From Chenopodium formosanum (Eukaryota; Streptophyta; Magnoliopsida; Caryophyllales; Amaranthaceae): a DNA stretch of 64,000 bases. The notes under the pieces were generated by a model. The model had not been told where the DNA came from and ran no database searches. It saw only the letters and a program-made list of their open reading frames with translations. Below, in pieces: positions 34,003 to 44,106 of the stretch. Each line of letters begins with the position of its first letter. The first letter of the stretch is position 1. The stretch covers positions 24,112,572 through 24,176,571 of the forward strand of contig CM044879.1 of the NCBI GenBank assembly GCA_024500155.1, read 5' to 3'. Made by a program: the position numbers and the translations under genes.

Positions 34003-35250
34003 CAAGCAGCAATGAAGACAAGGCGCGCGGCGAGCTCTTCGTGCAAGATTTCATGGTTTTTTCCTTTTTCCCCCTTTTAAGTCTAGCATAGATTTCCCTT
34101 CCTAAGTTTAGTGTTTAGATTTCCTTTTTGTATAATTTGATAATTTTGTTATCTTATTCACCATTTCCATCAATAAAATGAGCATTATTCTTTTATATCT
34201 CGATCATAGAAATTTTCATCTAAAAAAAAAAAAAATTTGCCGAACTAAACACAAGGTACACCAATGATTTGAGGCACCTTTGTAACCCATTCATTCCTTT
34301 AAAACATTTTCAAACACTGATTCCATTTCTTCGTCAACCACTTTGAGCCTTGTCTAACGATTGACCTTATTTATTGAACCCACATTCACTTAATCTAGGG
34401 ATGGAAAGATGTGCAATTTGTGTAACAGTAAGAAAGCAAGTTCATATAATAAAAAATAAATTAAAAAAAATAAAAATAAAGTAAATAAAAAAACAATGTC
34501 TAAAGGCAAGTGTTCCAATGTCTTCGATATGAACACGTCTCAAATTGCGTCTCTCATCGAGTGCTTGGTACCGTGCCTGAGAAACATGAATGCTAAGTGA
34601 GTGATGAACCGCATGATCTGAGATTGTCTATATTGATTCAAAAGAATGAAAAAAAGAAAGAAAAGAATTTCAAAGCAAAAAACTATGTGAAAAATAAAAC
34701 TTGCGAATTCACAGTTTTCAAATACCCAATTACACATCTCGGGAGGTTTCTCTTGGGTCTTGAGCCTTTTATCCCTTTCTTCCTTAAACCATCAACTTAA
34801 CCACATTACAACCCTTAAATGACCTCTTTGAGGTGTACATACACTTGTGCAAAGTTCGGTTAGAGCTACGTTCGGCCTGATTCCTAACGGATACGAAGGC
34901 AACCTCACATTGAGGTGCGGCCACATTCATATTCATATCCATGCATGATCGAGTCAAAAAATATCCAATGCTTACCCTTATCCATTTAGAGCTAGACTTG
35001 GGGGCTTGAACCCACATCACTTAGCTTACCCAACCTAACGAGAGTCATTATCTTTGACTCTTCTCATATCTATTTCCATCACCACAACCCTTGCAGCCAA
35101 CCTTAGTATCACTTTCACACACTTCACTCACACATACATGGGCATATCATCCTTCCCTTTAAGAACCCTTTATCATGAAATCTTGTTTCAACACTATGCA
35201 TTTCATCATCTTTCAAGACAACATTCTTTAGAAGAAACATTGTTTACTTG
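34003..35250. other. Non-coding internal region of the gag-only element
   Basis: AT-rich DNA after gag, where protease and reverse transcriptase would be expected. I find no pol-like segment on either strand. Confidence 0.7.
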
Positions 35251-35254
35251 CCTA

Positions 35255-35550
35255 GCTTCCTGACCTGAGCAATGTTCATTGTTTCACACATCGCATAATG
35301 CGTTGAGCAATATTTATATGTCAATGATTTTTAATCATACAAAGTATATCGTGCTTAGCTCCTTGACCTAAGCAACGTTCATTATGCAATAATCACTTCA
35401 TCTATATACGTGCTTAGCTTCCAGACCTAAGCGATGTTCGAGATCATTTCTTTACACCATATATGATGCTTAGCTCCATGACCTAAGTTAATTCATCTAT
35501 CGTGTCGCATGATGTAATTGTCCTTAGCTTCTAACCTAAGAACATGTATC
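35255..35550. repeat. Five degenerate ~60-bp repeats with a small hairpin
   Basis: Each unit carries CTTAGCTYC followed closely by GACCTAAG, a short inverted repeat (CTTAG...CTAAG), with AT-rich spacers: near 35255, 35353, 35412, 35469 and 35522. No coding function is seen. Confidence 0.65.
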
Positions 35551-35994
35551 ATGCATACATTATCTTCAAGAAAAGCAATTCGATACATGCATGCGATTCA
35601 TTTCGTCTTGCTGAACGAGAAGCTCAAAACTTCTTCCCTTTTTCATATCTTTTCTTTTGGGGAAGTTAAAAAAAAAAACTTTTTCAAATTTCTTTTTTGA
35701 GGGAAGTTCGAAAATAAACTTTTTTTTTTCACGTCTTTCTTTTTCGAGAGAAAGTCGGTACCCTCAACTCATCTCATGACGAAAATGACCGAAAATTTTA
35801 TCTTTTGCATTTTCGGTTGCTTGTGTCTGTACACACACTCACTCAATACACATATACACAAAATCACATGTCATACACATGTCATGTCATGCTTGGTCAA
35901 GTCATTGGTCAAGTCAATTGGTCGAGTCAATCATAGTCTATACGAGTCAAATCTAGACGAGTCCCTTGGCAAATTTTATTTTGAAGGTCTCATC

Positions 35995-36378
35995 TACAGC
36001 TCACGTTCGGGGACAAGTGGACCATTTACAGCCCACGTCCGGGGACAAGCGGATCATTTACAGCCCACGTCCGGGGACAAGCGGACCATTTACAGCCCAC
36101 GTCCGGGGACAAGCGGACCATTTACAGCCCACGTCCGGGGACAAGCGGACCATTTACAGCCCACGTCCGGGAACAAGCGGACCATTTACAGCCCACGTCT
36201 GGGGACAAGCGGACCATATACAGCCCACGTTCGGGGACAAGCGGACCATATACAGCCCACGTTCGGGGACAAGCGGACCAACTACAGCCCACGTCCGGGG
36301 ACAAGCGAACCCTTTACAGCCCACGTTCGGGGACAAGCGAACCAACTACAGCCCACGTTCAGGGACAATCGAACCATC
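35995..36378. repeat. 32-bp minisatellite, about 12 copies
   Basis: The unit contains CCACGTCCGGGGACAAGCGG and ACCATTTACAG. Copies recur every 32 bp; GGGACAAG occurs near 36010 and then at 32-bp steps to about 36362. It lies between gag and the 3' LTR. Because 32 is not divisible by three, the array is read in all three frames in turn, producing long open frames (35776-36705, 35966-36388) with a 32-residue period. I treat these as artefacts. Confidence 0.9.
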
Positions 36379-36823
36379 ATCATTTTAGTGATCATCTCCC
36401 AAGTGAAGATGATTCACGGCGTAAGGTTCTCGATACTTAAAGACTTGCAGTTTCATCAGACAAGTTTTTCCTCGAGCATGGAAAATTGTCATCTATCGAC
36501 TTTCCTCAAGCATGGAAAGTATCTCAACCGGTGGGTTTCTTCAAGCATAGAAAACTGCCAACATCATCTGTCGACTTTCCTTAAGAGTGGAAAGTATCAT
36601 CCGGTGGATTCCTTCAAGCATAGGAAGCTACCAAACTCATTTGTGACCGATACATTGGTGTCAGATACGCATTCTATCCCTCTACTCTTTTATCTGTGGA
36701 ACTAACATTTTTATGCAGGTAACGGCGTATAAAGAGTGATTTAGGATCGCAGAACGTCTTAAATCATTCTCCGTCCCTATCGACAACTTTGACTATCAAA
36801 CTGACGTTTCTACAAAATCAGTC

Positions 36824-36837
36824 AAAGTGGGGGCTTC
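36824..36837 (+). promoter_or_regulatory. Polypurine tract of the Tat/Ogre-like element
   Basis: AAAGTGGGGGCTTC sits directly before the 3' LTR start TGTAGACACC. Confidence 0.65.
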
Positions 36838-38880
36838 TGTAGACACCTAAAAATGTCTCCCCAAAACCAAAATTGATGATGAACAACATTTCACCGCCAT
36901 TATTGGTCGGGTTGAGTATTTAATCTTAGAGTGCTTAAATCCATATTTCTATTTCATAAACCAACCCAACTTCTAGCCCATTTCCCAAAACCATACTTAT
37001 TTTCTTCTTTTCGTGCCTTTAAACCCAAAATAATTCATTTTGTATCCATTAAAATCATTCATTTCGTGTCCTTTTTATTAAAACGTTTATACCAGTTTGT
37101 TTTGGTCCATAATCTAGGTCCAATGATTAATTATTTGGATGGGGTTTTAAAAGAGCTTTCCAACAATATATTATAAGCCAAAATTTGAGTTATAACGAAT
37201 AAGTTATGGCCAAAATACTAAACTGAGTCTAAATCGAACCTAAGCCCACCTTACCTACGACCCAATAATCATGTGGAGGGTCCAAAGGCTTAAATCCTAT
37301 TCCTAATCCAATTAGGATTAATAAAAAGCTTCTATGAGTTTCTAAAATATCTTAATTATCCTTTTTGAAAAGATAAGATTAAAGCATTTGAAATTGAATA
37401 AAACTTTTCTTTTTGAAAGTCCTAATTTTATTCGAATTGAAAGACGTTCAAAGATTGTTAGATATTATTTTCGTGCTTCATAGTTTTTATCTAATTGTTA
37501 TATGTTTGGATATTTCTTGAAATTATCTTTCCAATGATATATTATAATATTAATTCCGAGCTATAACGAAAAAGATATGAATGAAATACGAAACTGCATC
37601 CAAAACTGACACCATCCCTTTATTTCGGCCATATATCATATTCTAAATAATATTTTAATCTGATTCTAATTGGGTTAGAAAGTCGACTTCAAGAGCTTTC
37701 CAACAATATCTTATTCATCTTATTCCAATTTCTGGATCAAAAGATATGATAAAAACAAAAACCGCAAATGCTGCTGTATATCGCAAGAGTTTTATCCGAT
37801 TCGAATTCTTATCTTTTCTTGATTCGACCCCTCTTTTTTCCTTATAAATAGAGGTCATATCTCCCCTTTTTCAATCATCAACAAGCTTGATCACCTAATC
37901 ATTCTCTCTTCCTCTCTTTTACACCAAAAATATTCTCTCCTCTCTCTCTTGCTCTAGCCTAAACCCTAGACACCATATTCTCTCATTTTATATCCTTTAA
38001 GCACTATAAGGAGTCCATACAATACCTGAAGTTCTATACTTAAACCAAGGCGTGAAAGGTATAATTAACTGAGTGTTTGGACCAAATCAATTCTACTTTT
38101 TATTTGATTTAATTTCAATTTGATTTATTTTTATTGAAGTTACTAACAATTTATTCATGATGTAGGAATTCAAGGAAACGCGGAAAGTGAGTAATTAATC
38201 ACTAAATTGCTCTTATTTTTATTCTTGTTGCTATTATCATAATTAGGTTTATGATTTGATTTTACTAACGCTATTATTGTTGAATCGCTTCCAATATTGA
38301 TGTCTATTCTATTATTATTTATTGATCACCATATTGCATGTTAAAGGGAATATGTAACTGAAAATCACGCCTAATAAGATAATTTGGACAACTAGTTTAG
38401 GTTCCTTTAATCTTGTTATTAATTGAAGTGGTCACAATATTTTAGAATTATATGTTGCATTAATATTTAACCAATTTAGCTTAATAATAGTTTGGAGTGA
38501 ATTGAATATTTTGTTTGTATACCTTTGAGATCACATGAATACTTTTCACAATAAGAATCGAGTAGAGGCCAATACGAACGAATGTGACTCCATGACTCAC
38601 TTCGTACCATCATCCCCGATCCTCCTTTCGTGGTTCTGAACCATATGGAGTTAGTAATCTCATGGATTATGAATGGGGTGTAACATTCACGGGTCAATCG
38701 TTGTTGCCTTCGTTGTCCCTTAATCGTGGTTGCCTTAAATGATCTGTGAATGGTTTACAAGTTCCTTAAAAAACTTGTTGGCTGCTCCCTACTTTCCTTG
38801 TCCCTAATCGTATGTGTCAATTCCCACTTCCTATAAGTGCCAAGTATATTCACCACATGCTTAACGTAGGTGCGATTCAT
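36838..38880 (+). repeat. 3' LTR of the Tat/Ogre-like element, right edge incomplete
   Basis: Aligns with 27361-29795 from its first base, with TATA box at 37843-37850. Similarity stops at about 38880, some 15 bp before the end of the left copy, and joins Mutator-like element sequence without a TSD. Confidence 0.8.
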
Positions 38881-39377
38881 ATTATTCAAGAAATTAAATT
38901 GTGGCTAAGAAATCTAATCGCCAGATCTTGAATGATGTTATTCTTGAACTCCTCAATATTAACATGCTTAGGTACTTTTTATATCACGGTTAATGGGGGT
39001 GGAAGAGGGGGGTTTAGCTTCAGTTCGTCGGGAGGGGCAGGGGCTGCTGTTTGTCGGTGAGGGGGCATAGGGGCTACCATTTGCCGGCAAGGATGGTTAA
39101 TGTTTGGTGGTGAGGATTCTGGAAGGACTGAAGGAGGTAAATTTTAAAAAAAATTGATTTGTTTTTTAAATTAACAAAAAAAATTAGACTAATTACAAGG
39201 TGATATGTGACAAGTCACTTTCTAAAATAAGTTACCAATTTCACAAACCGGTAAAAGACCTGTTTTGAGAACACGTAGGTTAAAGGTGGGATTATTGTAG
39301 AAATACAAAAAGGTGAGATTGTTTTGAGAAGAAAAGGCAAAGGTGGGATTACTAGTTTCTAATTTTCCAACTTAATA

Positions 39378-40150
39378 TAAGAATATGTGAATAATTAATA
39401 AGTCAAGCCAATTCACTTATTTAGTTATACCTTTCCTAGAAGGTGGCTTGGTGCATGAGTCTAGGATATGTTCCTAGTTTCATGGTGAACCCTTCATAGA
39501 AGATGGCACCATGATCCTAGGAATTGTTTCTGGTGGTTGTTGGCCTAAGGATCTTTGTAGTTTGGGTGTTTATAATTTAGCTTGTTGTAATCTGTAAACG
39601 TTTCTCCTTTGGGTAATAAGATATCTATTTGCCAAAAGAAAAAGAAAGGATTCCTATCACAATCTTGCATCAAATAAAAATCTATTGGATGATATAGTTT
39701 CTTTGCCTTTCTTTTATTTTTTTTTCTTTTTTTCTTTTTTCCTTTTGTTTTTTTTTTTGTTTTTTTTTTTTTGGACAAGGAGAAGAAACCTAGCTCCTAA
39801 CAGACTCCAGTATACTACAAGTTAGATAGTGGAAACTAGCAACTAGAATCTTAATTTTGTGAATAACACTCCTTTATTGCATGGTTCCTGCAAATCCCTT
39901 GTTATGGCCTTAACTATCTATTTGTTTGTGGAATTGATATTTACGGTACGGAGGTTCATGCTTTTACCTGCAGCAAGACCATCATGAATAGCTTTGGGGG
40001 ATAGCCTGTTCGCTCAAAGAAAGTGAAAAGTCAAAGTTTTAAGGAAAAGAGCAGATTAAGGAGAGAGCAAGACCTACAAACCGTCATTCTTAAACATGGA
40101 TGTAACAAAAGCAATGAATAAAATTGGCTTCTAGTAGTACACTTATGTTC
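39378..40150. other. Spacer, possibly a LINE 3' tail
   Basis: The segment near 39580-39640 (TTTCTCCTTTGGGTAATAAG with an A-rich end) resembles the 3' ends of plant LINEs. A T-rich tract follows at about 39710-39775. No gene is seen. Confidence 0.35.
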
Positions 40151-40153
40151 CTG

Positions 40154-41011
40154 TCAAGTCTTCCTTTGTTCGCATCTTCTTAAACTATGAACTCTTGTTT
40201 TGGAACTTTCAGTGTTAGTTCCTAAGTGAAACTTGTGAGTCATCATTGTTTTAGCAATTTGCTCTTGGTTGAACTTGGTGAAATCCTTGGTTTCATGCAA
40301 GGTAGTCATCTTGGCTCTCCAATGTTCATCTCGAGGAAGACTTTTCAGAACTTTGCGTACCTGCACATTAATTGGTATGTTGATTATATTCATACCAAGA
40401 GTCGCTAGCTCATTTATAATGTTAGTGGACTAAGTAAGCATGTCTTTTATAGTTATTTCTTTTATTTGGTTGCATTTCAAACATTTCATATTTAGGTATT
40501 CAAAGATTTCTACCCAAAAAAAAAGTAAAAAAAAGAGGTATTCAAAGATTAATTTTGGAAGAGTGACTTTGTCAAATCCTCCATGCGTTACTAGCTATAA
40601 GTATATCCTAGATTTGCTTTGCGAACTTACATTCCATTACTTTGTTAAGTTCATGAGGTCCAAGTTCACAATAATGCAAGATTTTGATAGTCAATGCATT
40701 ATTTGATTCATATTTTTCAAAATCTTCCTTATTAAATTCAAATAAAGGTTTGGAAATTATCTTATTTTTCTCATTGATTTTTAGTTACCTCGAAACCTCT
40801 AGCTTCAATGACTTTTCATGTTTGGTACTTTTCAACTTTGATCGATGAATATCTCCATCATGCACTTCAAATGTGTGTAGATTTTTCCATTAAACATTAA
40901 AGGTCATTTGGTCGAGTAACCTTCTATAAGCTTCTCATGGAAATAGTCTCTCTGTGGGAACTTACTCAACAAGGTTGCTTGTTTCTCATGAAATCCCGCT
41001 CTAATACCAAA
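40154..41011 (-). pseudogene. Ty1/copia gag remnant with primer site
   Basis: On the minus strand a frame at 40154-40393 reads RKVLKSLPRDEHWRAKMTTL followed by HETKDFTKFN, the UBN2-type gag of copia elements. Upstream on that strand the sequence is decayed. At 40998-41010 the plus strand reads GCTCTAATACCAA, which is a tRNA-Met primer site on the minus strand with one change. Its LTR would lie to the right from 41012. No pol was found, so this is a fragment. Confidence 0.55.
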
Positions 41012-41600
41012 TGATAATTGAGACAAACTACTATAAGAGGAGAAGGTGAATTATAGTGAGTTCCTACACGACCTATTTTCGGAGGGTTATAAAGAAAAGC
41101 GTAAAGGAAACTTAAAGAGAACACAACAAGATATACAAGGAAAACTTCCAAAGCCTAACTGGAAATAAAACCTCGCCTCAAGGGATTTTCCTTGAAACCT
41201 CTTTCACCATAATTGGCAAAACAAACCTAGTTACAAGCTACTATAGATGGACCTTTCTCAAAAGTTTCTTCCTAAACTTGCTACATCCCGTATTTTGTAG
41301 GAACACGATAGGAATCTAACTAAACCTATTTAACTTGAATTCCAGATTTAAGTTTATAGCAGCACTCCTAGAGTTAATACTAAAAAATTACAAAATGAAT
41401 TCTTTCGAATTCTCACAAAAAAAAGGAAAGAAAAAACAATTACAACGCAAATACGCAATGAATAACTTCTAATATAATAAAGGAATGCAACTTAAGAAAC
41501 CTAAAAGTAATATGAGCTTAGCTTAAATTAGCTAGAAAAGCTTACTCGTAAGTGATCTAAGACTTTCACGCATAAAACTCACACTTTACTTTGAAACATT
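41012..41600 (-). repeat. Possible copia LTR or flank
   Basis: The sequence next to the primer site begins TGATAATTGAG, a plausible LTR edge for a minus-strand element. I could not find the other edge or a second copy, so the extent is uncertain. Confidence 0.3.
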
Positions 41601-41817
41601 TGTTTTTTATTCATAGGATGACTTAAGTCTCAAAGTAGGGTTTAAACACATAATGATAAAGATTAATATCATTTGCACAACAAACAAAAAAATAATCTTT
41701 CATTGGTCTTTTATTCAAAGGATGACTTAAGACTTAAGTATCAAAGGAGGGTTTATACACAGAATGATAAAGATTAATATAATTTGCACAACAAACAAAA
41801 AATGATCTTTATCATTT
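41600..41817. repeat. Tandem duplication of about 110 bp
   Basis: Two adjacent copies share AGGATGACTTAAG, GGAGGGTTTA-like and GATAAAGATTAATAT segments and TTTGCACAACAAACAAAAAA. There is no coding content. Confidence 0.7.
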
Positions 41818-42216
41818 TGGTCAAAACCAATTAAGTATTATAGGAAAACCATACCAAGCATATGTATTCGAGAAAAGATAAGTAGCTTCAAACATATTTT
41901 TTCATATGAAATTCCAACGATATATTTTTAAACAAAAACAAAGTTTATCTTATTAATTTCTCCAGTTTTATCTTAATGCCAAGCCTTGTCACATTTCTAT
42001 AACATTCATACAATGCAATCAATCTTATACTTCCTCCATTCCCTTTTGTTTTTTTTACCTTTCCATTTAAGTTGTTACTTTTTTCTTTACATTTAGTATA
42101 TCTTCCCTTTTTGAGTCATAAAACTTGGACAAAATTTCCCTTACTAAAAAATGTGATACTTAATTGCTCTAACTTTCCATGTGCAATTGTATTTTTTTGC
42201 ACTATATATATTTTAA

Positions 42217-43471
42217 GGAAAATTTGACTTTTGCTACCAATAAACTACACACTTTGATTTTTGCTACCAATCTAAAATTTTGTTTTATTTAACTACCACA
42301 TAAAACCTAAAAAGAGTTTGCTACCACTTAACAGTCCCGTTACTATTTCCATTTGTGGGGCTTACTTATTTCCCTTTGTTGCTATCACATTAACTTCCAC
42401 CCCACATATTCATTATGCTTCACCACACCTTCACCCACACAAATCCACCAATAACTCCCTGTGCACAACTACCCCACAAACCAACAACATCATCAAGTTG
42501 CAGCTCCCCCTACCAACTCCACCTCGCATCACCACCTATTCAAACCAAGCAGCAACCCAACCACCGCAATCAGTGGGGCTGCCCCAATTACAACCCCGCA
42601 ACTATGCTCCTTCCGGCTCTCGCACATCCTCAACACTACCCACATCAACCACCACCATCATCACACCAAATCTTATCCCTCAATCTCATTGCCATCGGCA
42701 GCCGTTAAACACCAACAACATAACTCCTACTTGTTGCCTCATTTTATGCTAATCCTCCACCACACCACTCACAACCACCTCACCATCATCAACTCACAAA
42801 CCAACCAAGAAAATCATGACAGCCTTGTCTTTCCACCATGTTGATCTGCCATCCACATAACCCCAACGCAACAAGCAGCAGCCGCAATACAATCACCCCG
42901 CCACCCCCACTCCAATAACTAAATATTATTTTTTTCCCTTGCAATTCAACTATAATTGGTTACTCGGTTATAATCAACCTATTTCAATTCAACTTAATTG
43001 GGATTTGAGATTACAATTTACCAATTTCAACTTAGTTAAACTTAATTTGGGATTTACAAAAGTAATCTTCATAATTGGGATTTATAGCGCACGCTTCTAG
43101 TAATTGATCAATTTCAATGCAAGGATGTATTTCTTCAATTAATCTAATGGCTGAGAATATGAATTTACTAGGTGCTTGGTGATGATGTTGTCGATTGATG
43201 GTAATGATCGGTGTTGATGATTGCATAGTGAGGGTTGCCGGAAAGTGTGTGAGGGTTTAGGATGGGCAATTGTGAGGAGGTTCGTGGAGAGAGAAGAAGA
43301 AGAGAATGGAAGGAGGTAAGTAAGTGGGCCCCATAAATGGAAATAGTAACAAAACTGTTAAGTAGTAGCAAAGCCTGTATTTTTAGGTCTTGGGTGGTAG
43401 TAAATAAAATAAATTTTAAACGGGTAAAAAATATAAAAATGGTGCATGTTAGTGGTAGCAAATGGTTTTTC
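42217..43471. mobile_element. Long-TIR non-autonomous DNA element, Mutator-like design
   Basis: Inverted ends of about 165 bp share TTGCTACCA, TTATTTACTACCAC-like, CTTAACAGT and GTTACTATTTCCATTT. The interior is CA/CCN-rich on the plus strand and makes long Pro/Thr/Ser/His frames (42318-42844) that I do not accept as genes. No clean TSD was found, so the superfamily is by analogy with 1150-2261 and 21258-39368. Confidence 0.6.
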
Positions 43472-43606
43472 AATACTCATTATTACTTTTCTTTCCTCTA
43501 TCATCTATTTTAATTTCTTCAAGCCATATATACAATATTGTTTTTTTCATAAAAAAGAATTGTAATTTCAATCATTGAAATTTTCTGCTATAACTCTACT
43601 TTACAC

Positions 43607-43763
43607 ATTCTAAATAACCGCGCATAATTCCAAACGTCTTATATATATATATTTATATATATATATATTTATATAAATATATATATATATAAATATATAT
43701 ATATAAATATATGTATACACATTCTAAATAACCGCGCATAATTCCAAACGTCTTATATATATA

Positions 43764-43829
<66 letters not shown>
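43607..43829. repeat. TA-rich microsatellite with ~108-bp duplication
   Basis: ACATTCTAAATAACCGCGCA and the following 20 bp occur twice (about 43606 and 43719), each followed by a TA/TTTA repeat. The second TA tract is long (to 43829). Confidence 0.85.
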
Positions 43830-43833
<4 letters not shown>

Positions 43834-43879
43834 CTAACTTTAGGCTTCATGCAAAATCTCTGAAATCTATTCATGTTAA

Positions 43880-44106
43880 ATCTTGCGATACCAGGCTTTT
43901 TTCGATCACTCAATACTTCTTCTGCCTATTCACTCCCTAAGATTGCCATCCTTTTTTGAAGTATCTGGAAATGTCAAAATGCTATCATTTTTAAAAATAA
44001 TACTGCCAATACTAATAGTATTTATATTCATGTTTTTTCTCTTTTTCAGGAATGACAGACTTGTTCTATCTTAGATGATATCCATCTTTCCAGCAATTAG
44101 TCCATT
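43880..44106 (+). pseudogene. LINE fragment left of the hAT insertion
   Basis: A weak match: RNDRLVLS near 44050 resembles the linker before RNase H in plant LINE ORF2. It is interrupted at 44106 by the hAT element and continues at 47451. Confidence 0.4.

Larger units (their letters stand above)
27361..38880 (+). mobile_element. Gag-only Tat/Ogre-like LTR element with large LTRs
   Basis: Large direct repeats (27361-29795 and 36838-38880) both start TGTAGACAC and both carry TTATAAATAGAGG. The internal region has a primer site, 5' tandem repeats, a broken gag, then about 2.8 kb of non-coding DNA with two repeat arrays and a polypurine tract. No protease, reverse transcriptase or integrase was found in any frame, so the element depended on a partner. 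The Tat/Ogre assignment rests on the gag zinc-knuckle style, the TTTGGCGACTCC primer site and 3' tandem repeats. The right LTR lacks the last dozen or so bases of the left one and no TSD is visible, so its right edge is probably deleted. Confidence 0.75.
21258..39368. mobile_element. Non-autonomous Mutator-like element, split by nested LTR elements
   Basis: The 9-bp direct repeat AACTTAATA flanks the whole span (21249-21257 and 39369-39377). The ends are inverted copies: the left has GAAAAATTGCAAATTAATAATCCCAC and the right end, reversed, starts GGAAAATTAG. Long shared segments follow, including CTTCTCAAAACAAT and AAAACAGGT. The TIRs exceed 120 bp. Without the two nested LTR elements the original unit was about 1.1 kb, with a Pro-codon-rich interior split at 21585/27050 and at 27360/38881. 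No transposase is present. Confidence 0.75.

Noticed and set aside
35776..36705. Long open reading frames of 309 and 140 codons
   Set aside because: They are translations of the 32-bp minisatellite in rotating frames, with no recognisable domain and no coding context.
42318..42844. Pro/Thr/His-rich ORFs of 97-144 codons
   Set aside because: Several overlapping frames are open at once because the interior of the long-TIR element is CA-rich. This is compositional, not coding.
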